Below are positions 59,423 through 64,000 of a stretch of DNA of 64,000 nucleotides, in pieces. Within the stretch, counting starts at the first letter, position 1. Every line of letters starts with the position of its first letter. This stretch comes from JAKZVK01 sp965248255 (GTDB taxonomy: Bacteria > Acidobacteriota > Terriglobia > Bryobacterales > UBA6623), in contig CBDFIW010000001.1 of assembly GCA_965248255.1 (NCBI GenBank), forward strand, positions 186,001-250,000. The letters are read 5' to 3'. Under the pieces are notes generated by a model, which worked only from the letters and a program-made list of their open reading frames with translations, was not told where the DNA came from and did no database searches. A program made the translations under genes and the position numbers.

Positions 59423-59524
59423 TGGAGTGTCCAGCGATGTTTTCATCGGGGCTTTCTTGTCATGCCGCGCCCTGGGGCACCCCTTGGCATGCCCTTACAG
59501 GGGCCCGGTAAGCGGAATCGCGAG

Positions 59525-59857
59525 ATGCGGGACGACGTGAAGGACGACGAGTTGCTGCGAGAGATGTTCGAGCAGGCGCGGGCGGCGGATGCTAACGCGG
59601 CGCCGTCGCTTGACGCGGTGCTGGCGAGACGGCGCCGGCGGCGGGGTCTTGTGCTGGCGCCGGTGGCTGCTCTCGTCGTTGTGGCGTTGGTGGTGACGTT
59701 CAAACAGCAGTCGCCCTCACCTGCGGAGATCTCAATTGCAGAGTGGCGCTCGCCAACGGCCTTTTTGCTCGAACCACCGGGGGACGTGGTGCCCTACCGC
59801 GTCCCGTCGGTAGGGAGTTCCGATTCGGAGGTGTTTTCATGCGACGGATGTTTCTAG
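59525..59857 (+). CDS. Putative anti-sigma factor, one-helix membrane protein
   Basis: This 110-aa protein starts MRDDVKDDELLREMFEQARA. A short cytosolic helical part is followed by a basic patch (ARRRRRRG), one transmembrane helix (LVLAPVAALVVVALVVTF) and a short outer part ending EVFSCDGCF. The position after the ECF gene and the topology are those of small anti-sigma factors. No zinc-binding HxxxCxxC is present. Confidence 0.6.
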   Translation: MRDDVKDDELLREMFEQARAADANAAPSLDAVLARRRRRRGLVLAPVAALVVVALVVTFKQQSPSPAEISIAEWRSPTAFLLEPPGDVVPYRVPSVGSSDSEVFSCDGCF

Positions 59858-59950
59858 GTCTGGGAAATGCAGAAGCACGGCATGCCGTGGCCGGTTCGCG
59901 GCAGGGTCACTCAGCTCACCGGGGCCGGCTCGGCAAGACGGGCGCGCGCA

Positions 59951-60496
59951 ATGGCCCGCCCGTGCAGTTGTTGTTGGGGGCTGCTGTTCGTGTCCGTGGC
60001 GTGGGGGCAGCGTGACCCGCTGGAGCAGCACTTCGTGACGCCGGAAGTGATCATGCAGCATCAGGGGGAGCTGGGCATCACCGACAGCCAGAGAGAGCAG
60101 ATCAAGCAGCGTGTCTCACAAGCGCAGGTTCATTTCACCGAGTTGCAATGGGACTTGCAGGCCCATGTCGAAGGCTTGTCCAAGCTTCTGGCGGACCTGG
60201 CCTCGGAAGAAAGTTGGGTGCTGGAACAGCTCGACAAAGTGCTGACAACGGAAGCGCAGATCAAGCGCGCCCAGGTGTCGATGCTTATGGGGCTTCGCAA
60301 AGTGCTTACGCCCGAGCAACTCGCGGAAGCGCACGAGCTGATGAGAGGCATGCCCTCGCTCAAGAAGCATCTGGGTGAACTGGAGCGCGAGATGCGCCGC
60401 GTTCGGGAGGAGATGCTGAAGGTTCAGAAACAGGTGCAGATGCAAATGCGTGACGCGCTTCGACAGCAACGGGAAGCACAGCGCGAAAACCGCTGA
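59951..60496 (+). CDS. Spy/CpxP-like periplasmic helical protein
   Basis: This protein of about 181 aa has a probable signal (CCWGLLFVSVAWG). Long helices follow, with ITDSQREQIKQRVSQAQVHF and VLTPEQLAEAHELMRGMPSL, the last like the LTxxQ motif of Spy/CpxP chaperones and heavy-metal sensors. The start could also be 59867. With the sigma and anti-sigma genes it makes an envelope-stress module: sigma factor, membrane inhibitor and periplasmic sensor. Confidence 0.65.
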   Translation: MARPCSCCWGLLFVSVAWGQRDPLEQHFVTPEVIMQHQGELGITDSQREQIKQRVSQAQVHFTELQWDLQAHVEGLSKLLADLASEESWVLEQLDKVLTTEAQIKRAQVSMLMGLRKVLTPEQLAEAHELMRGMPSLKKHLGELEREMRRVREEMLKVQKQVQMQMRDALRQQREAQRENR

Positions 60497-60637
60497 AGCG
60501 CTTTCCGTGCCGGCGCGTAAGCAACCGATGATCAAAGCGAGGCAGGTTCCCTGCCTGCCGATTGCCCCACTGTTAGCTCGGCGGGTGGGGCTCTGATCTC
60601 CGTCCAGAGGTCGTGCGAGCTTTGGCAAAGGATTTCG

Positions 60638-61228
60638 CTACCTAGCCACCGACGCCCGGGGCTCGGAATCGTCGAGCAGCTCGGTCATCGTAAAGACCCG
60701 TTCGAAGGGACAGCCACTCTTGCCCTCGATGTTCTCTGTCCCACCCTGTTCGCGGTCGACCAGGCAGATCGCGCCCAGTACGTTCATTCCGGCCTCCCGC
60801 GCACGGACGATGGCCTGCACGGTGGAGCCGCCGGTCGTACACACGTCGTCGACCACGACGACGTCGAGGCCCTTTGCCTCATCGACGCCTACGATATAGC
60901 CCTGTCGGCCGTGGTCCTTGACCTCCTTGCGAACCAGAAAGGCGTTGATGACCATGCCGTACTCGAGGGCTTCTCGAGCGACGGCGGTCACGACCGGATC
61001 GGCTCCCATAGTGAGTCCGCCGATGGCGGCCGGGTACCAGCCCCGCTCACGCATCTTTTCGAGAAGCGCCCGCCCGATCAGCGGCATGGCCTCGGCGCGT
61101 AGTGTGGTGAGGCGCGCGTCGACGTAGATGTTACTGCGCTGTCCCGAGGCGAGGACGAAGTCGCCGCGACGGATGGAGTGCGTTTGAAGGATCTGCTTAA
61201 GGTGGTCGTGATCATCTACACGGGCCAT
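60638..61228 (-). CDS. pyrE: Orotate phosphoribosyltransferase
   Basis: This 196-aa enzyme makes orotidine-5'-phosphate from orotate and PRPP in pyrimidine synthesis. GDFVLASGQRSNIYVDARLT is the N-terminal signature, IGGLTMGADPVVTAVA the next block, and VVVVDDVCTTGGSTVQAI the PRPP-binding loop. AFLVRKEVKDHG carries the catalytic Lys region. Length and start are normal. Confidence 0.96.
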   Translation of the reverse strand: MARVDDHDHLKQILQTHSIRRGDFVLASGQRSNIYVDARLTTLRAEAMPLIGRALLEKMRERGWYPAAIGGLTMGADPVVTAVAREALEYGMVINAFLVRKEVKDHGRQGYIVGVDEAKGLDVVVVDDVCTTGGSTVQAIVRAREAGMNVLGAICLVDREQGGTENIEGKSGCPFERVFTMTELLDDSEPRASVAR

Positions 61229-61352
61229 TCGGCTGGGACTTCCTTACTGGTTTCGGAGAAGTGACAGACACTTCCCGCAGCCAACGGATCTGCCTCACTA
61301 GAATAAAACGATTGGTTGCTCGGCGCGAGGGTGGCCGGCTTCCCACCTGTCT

Positions 61353-62771
61353 ATGACACAGGTCGCAATTGTCGGAGGGGGAATCTCGGGGCTCTCGGCC
61401 GCGTACTATCTCGTCCAACGGGGCTACGAATGCACGTTGATCGAAGCGCAGTCCCGGTTAGGCGGTGTGATCCGCAGTGACAGGGTCGACGGGTGCCTGG
61501 TCGAAGCCGGCCCTGACAGCTTCTTGGCGCAGAAGCCCTGGGCGTTGGAGCTGATCCGCGAGCTGGATATGGAGGACCAGGTCATCGGGTCCCAGGACCG
61601 GCATCGGCGTACGTACGTTCTGCGCAAGGGGAAGCTGGTTGCGCTCCCAGGGGGGATCCAGTTTCTGGCGCCGACCAGACTCAGGCCGGTACTGGCAAGC
61701 CCCCTGCTGAGCTGGGGGGCGAAAGCCAGGCTGGCCCTGGAATGGTTTCGGAAGCCCGAGGACATCGACGACGAGTCGGTCGCGGAGTTCGTCTGCCGCC
61801 ACTACGGCCCGGAGGTGAACGAGTATCTTGCGCAACCGATGCTGGCGGGCGTCTACGGCGGCTCGCCCGAGAAGTTGAGCATGAGCAGCGTTCTGCCTCG
61901 ATTTGTCGAGATGGCCCGCAAGCACGGGAGCCTGACGAAGGCTATGCTCCGCGCGAAGCGTGCAGGTGGCCCCGCCTTCGGGTCGGCCCAGCCGCTTCCT
62001 CCGGCACCCCTGTTTCAATCCTTGAGAAACGGCATGCAGCAACTCACCGACGCTCTTGCCGGGCGGATACGGGGCCGTGTGCGAATGGTCACGGCAACGG
62101 TGGAGAGTCTGGATAGGCTTCCGGCGGGCTATCACTTGCGGACGAGCGCCGGGCCACTCGAGGCCCAGCAGGTCGTCCTGGCAGCACCGGCCTACCGCGC
62201 GGGCGACGTGGTGAAGCAACTCGACCCTGGCCTGGCCGATCTGCTGCTCGCGGTCCCCTACCATTCCTCGATCACGATCACACTGCTCTACGCCAGGCCC
62301 GAGTTCGATCACCGTCTGAATGGCTTCGGGTACCTCGTCCCACGGGCTGAGGGCAAAAACCTGGCGGCGTGTACCTGGGTGAATACGAAGTTCCGGTACC
62401 GCGCCGACCGAAAAACGGGGCTCCTACGGGCTTTTCTGGCGGGTGACAAGGCCGAGCAACAGCTCCGGGCGAGCGACGGCGAGCTGGCCGACCTAGCACA
62501 CCGAGAAGTGAGCGAAGCCATGAGGTTCGAGGCCCGCCCAGGGACGTTCCGGGTGCAGCGCTGGGAGCGCGCCATGGCGCAGTACGAAGTCGGACATCAA
62601 AAGCTGCTCGACGCGATGAATGGGCGGCTCAGGGGCTTGCCCGGGCTATATTTTGGGGGTAACGGCTTCACGGGGATCGGTATCCCGGATTGTGTTCGCC
62701 GGAGCCGATCGATCGCCGAACAGGTGGCCGAACGGACGGGGGCAAACCTTGGCCGGCCGGCCTTCCGGTAA
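61353..62771 (+). CDS. hemG: Protoporphyrinogen oxidase (HemY-type)
   Basis: This 472-aa FAD enzyme acts near the end of haem synthesis. MTQVAIVGGGISGLSAAYYL is the dinucleotide-binding GxGxxG motif, followed by IEAQSRLGGVIRSDRVDGCL and VEAGPDSFLAQKPW, the PPOX signature. YFGGNGFTGIGIPDCVRRS is the C-terminal FAD-binding end. The oxygen-dependent (HemY) type is indicated by these motifs; some HemY-like enzymes make coproporphyrin III, which cannot be excluded. Symbols hemY and hemG are both used. Confidence 0.9.
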   Translation: MTQVAIVGGGISGLSAAYYLVQRGYECTLIEAQSRLGGVIRSDRVDGCLVEAGPDSFLAQKPWALELIRELDMEDQVIGSQDRHRRTYVLRKGKLVALPGGIQFLAPTRLRPVLASPLLSWGAKARLALEWFRKPEDIDDESVAEFVCRHYGPEVNEYLAQPMLAGVYGGSPEKLSMSSVLPRFVEMARKHGSLTKAMLRAKRAGGPAFGSAQPLPPAPLFQSLRNGMQQLTDALAGRIRGRVRMVTATVESLDRLPAGYHLRTSAGPLEAQQVVLAAPAYRAGDVVKQLDPGLADLLLAVPYHSSITITLLYARPEFDHRLNGFGYLVPRAEGKNLAACTWVNTKFRYRADRKTGLLRAFLAGDKAEQQLRASDGELADLAHREVSEAMRFEARPGTFRVQRWERAMAQYEVGHQKLLDAMNGRLRGLPGLYFGGNGFTGIGIPDCVRRSRSIAEQVAERTGANLGRPAFR

Positions 62772-62984
62772 CGCTCGGCGTCAGTCTTGCAACATCTTCT
62801 TCGACACAGCCTTCGTCTAAAACCTTGGGGCAGTCGTCCTATTTCAAGGAGGGCGTGGCTCCTGCGGGAGCGGCCAGGGGCTGGTCCGCTTAAGCCTTGT
62901 AGCCCCGCGAGACCCGGGCTCGAAGCTTAAGCCACTGAAAAGAAGTTAGTTGCTTCCAGTGATCCAGCTATGATATGGTTTGAG

Positions 62985-63725
62985 ATGAAGAGGCCAGCTA
63001 GCTTCTGGCTGCTCGCGGTAGTCTCGCTCGCTCAGGCGAGCCCCCCGCCCATGGCGGGCCGTGATCAGCAGAGGCCCGCAGCTTCGTGGCGCTACGAGGT
63101 TCGGGAAGATAGGCGCACGGGCCGTTTGGTTCGGGTGGTTGTCTTTGGGAAGAGCAATCCCGCGCTTGCAAGTGCCAAAACGAGCGACATCGCACCGGGC
63201 AGCTCGGTTGTCCAAGGTCGCTCTGCTCGGGTTGGGCAGTCTGGCACTATTGCCCGAGTGGATATTGATGCCCTGGTGCGGTCCGCTGCCCGCCGGCACC
63301 GCGTGGACGCGCAGTTGGTTCGCGAGGTGATCCGGCAGGAGAGTGGCTACGATCTGTTCGCGGTCTCGTCAAAAGGGGCCTGCGGGCTGATGCAGTTGAT
63401 GCCCGAAACCGCTCGCCGGTTTGGGGTAAAGGATATTTTCGATCCCGCCGAAAATGTCGAAGGTGGAGTGAAATATCTCCGCCATTTGATGGATCGCTAC
63501 GATGGTGACCCGTCGCTCACTCTCGCCGCCTACAACGCCGGTGAAGGCGCCGTCGACAGTTATGGTGGCGTGCCTCCCTACCGGGAGACTGAAGACTATG
63601 TGCAGCGGATCACCAATCGCTATGGGATCCTCAGCGATTCCGTCTCGGATGCCTCGGGCGCCACGGTAGGACACGTGGTAGCCCGGCAGACGCCTTCGGG
63701 CGTGCTGGTCTTCGAGATCGAGTGA
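62985..63725 (+). CDS. Lytic transglycosylase, SLT domain
   Basis: This protein of about 246 aa has a signal peptide (SFWLLAVVSLAQASPPP). A C-terminal SLT domain has VREVIRQESGYDLFAVSSKG with catalytic Glu about 119 (124 from the upstream start), then GLMQLMPETARRFGV and LTLAAYNAGEGAVDSYGGVP. It cleaves the glycan strand of peptidoglycan in the periplasm. An in-frame ATG at 62970 is possible; neither start has a clear ribosome-binding site. It lies 7 bp before the next gene. Confidence 0.9.
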   Translation: MKRPASFWLLAVVSLAQASPPPMAGRDQQRPAASWRYEVREDRRTGRLVRVVVFGKSNPALASAKTSDIAPGSSVVQGRSARVGQSGTIARVDIDALVRSAARRHRVDAQLVREVIRQESGYDLFAVSSKGACGLMQLMPETARRFGVKDIFDPAENVEGGVKYLRHLMDRYDGDPSLTLAAYNAGEGAVDSYGGVPPYRETEDYVQRITNRYGILSDSVSDASGATVGHVVARQTPSGVLVFEIE

Positions 63726-63732
63726 GGGAATC

Positions 63733-64000
63733 ATGCCTTCTCTCTGGCATCGAGGCCGGGGAAGCTGGTCCCTGGCAGCGGGACTCGTGGCCGGGCTATT
63801 CTTCCTGGCTTCCCCCCTGCTTGCGGGGGCGAAAGCATCCTCTGCGCCCGCAAAGGACGACCACGCCTACGCAACCCTCTTGTTGGAGGACTTGCGCGCA
63901 GTGCCGAGTTTCGAACTCGGACCCAATCAATACCAGTTGGTGATTGAGGCTTTCCGCAAGACCTACCGATCGGACCCGACGGACGCCCATAGGGAAGAAA
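63733..64000 (+). CDS. N-terminal part of a secreted protein, perhaps a cell-wall amidase
   Basis: The frame starts at ATG 63733 and runs out of the window. A signal peptide (LAAGLVAGLFFLASPLLAGA) is followed by DHAYATLLLEDLRAVPSFEL, QYQLVIEAFRKTYRSDP. The helical part resembles the TPR-like N-terminus that precedes N-acetylmuramoyl-L-alanine amidase domains in some Acidobacteria, but no catalytic part is in view. It follows the transglycosylase directly, which fits a cell-wall function. Confidence 0.5.
   Translation, partial: MPSLWHRGRGSWSLAAGLVAGLFFLASPLLAGAKASSAPAKDDHAYATLLLEDLRAVPSFELGPNQYQLVIEAFRKTYRSDPTDAHREE

Noticed and set aside
62858..62871. Terminator hairpin GCTCC-TGCG-GGAGC after the protoporphyrinogen oxidase gene
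   Set aside because: The stem is only 5 bp and no T tract follows, so it is not a convincing rho-independent terminator.

Overview
The window is high-GC bacterial chromosome carrying a defective tailed-phage prophage and several insertion sequences. The host genes point to Acidobacteriota, possibly a Bryobacterales/Solibacter-like lineage. The reasons are a secreted DUF1549/DUF1553 + DUF1501 + PPC-domain cluster, a CRTAC1-type FG-GAP/ASPIC protein and a decayed SBBP-like (DUF7948) gene. Planctomycetota share some of these families, so the phylum is an inference. Housekeeping genes include guaB, prfB (with its programmed +1 frameshift), pyrE, hemE and a hemY-type protoporphyrinogen oxidase.

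Layout. (1) 1-5052 is an IS-rich zone. An IS1595-family element (419-1447) and an IS630-family element (1735-2828) split two small adjoining genes that can be rebuilt by removing the IS and its target duplication. A methyltransferase gene and a truncated IS3-family element follow. (2) 5053-8019 is a compound IS1595-family transposon with perfect 23-bp terminal repeats. It carries, in one overlapping operon, transposase, DNA methyltransferase, HNH restriction-endonuclease-like protein and a 60-aa basic protein, so it looks like a transposable restriction-modification unit. (3) 8020 to about 33281 is the late-gene half of a lambda/HK97-like siphophage, transcribed leftwards: HNH, TerS, TerL, portal, ClpP-like protease, capsid, connector, a lysis cassette lying inside the head-tail module, tail tube, G/GT chaperones with a TTTTTTA slippery site, tape measure, M/L/K-position proteins, and a J-like tip protein ending in collagen repeats. 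Then come three collagen-like genes and a 623-aa enzyme with GT25, PLOD-type glycosyltransferase and 2OG-Fe(II) oxygenase domains. No integrase, repressor or replication gene is visible. A tRNA 3'-end fragment at 33255-33281 probably marks one attachment site.

(4) 33377-47715 is host DNA: a TIM-barrel sugar-phosphate isomerase-like protein, guaB, an IS630 copy, the DUF1549/1501/PPC cluster, an MFS exporter, and a three-gene operon (OPA-type transporter, nucleotidyltransferase, MetE-like protein). (5) 48062-52354 is a second decay zone: a beta-helix gene split by the second IS1595 copy, an outer-membrane-protein gene with an in-frame TGA, the second IS630 copy, and an SBBP-like remnant. (6) 52630-64000 is host DNA with the FG-GAP/ASPIC protein, an SH3-like lipoprotein, hemE, prfB, an ECF sigma/anti-sigma/Spy-like group, pyrE, protoporphyrinogen oxidase, a lytic transglycosylase and the start of a probable cell-wall protein.

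The most interesting point is the pairing of collagen-like tail proteins rich in X-Lys-Gly with a translationally coupled enzyme whose three domains match those that hydroxylate and glycosylate collagen lysine. Second is the transposon-borne restriction-modification pair. Several single-base frameshifts lie in homopolymers or GC-rich repeats, so some of the apparent gene decay may be sequencing error.
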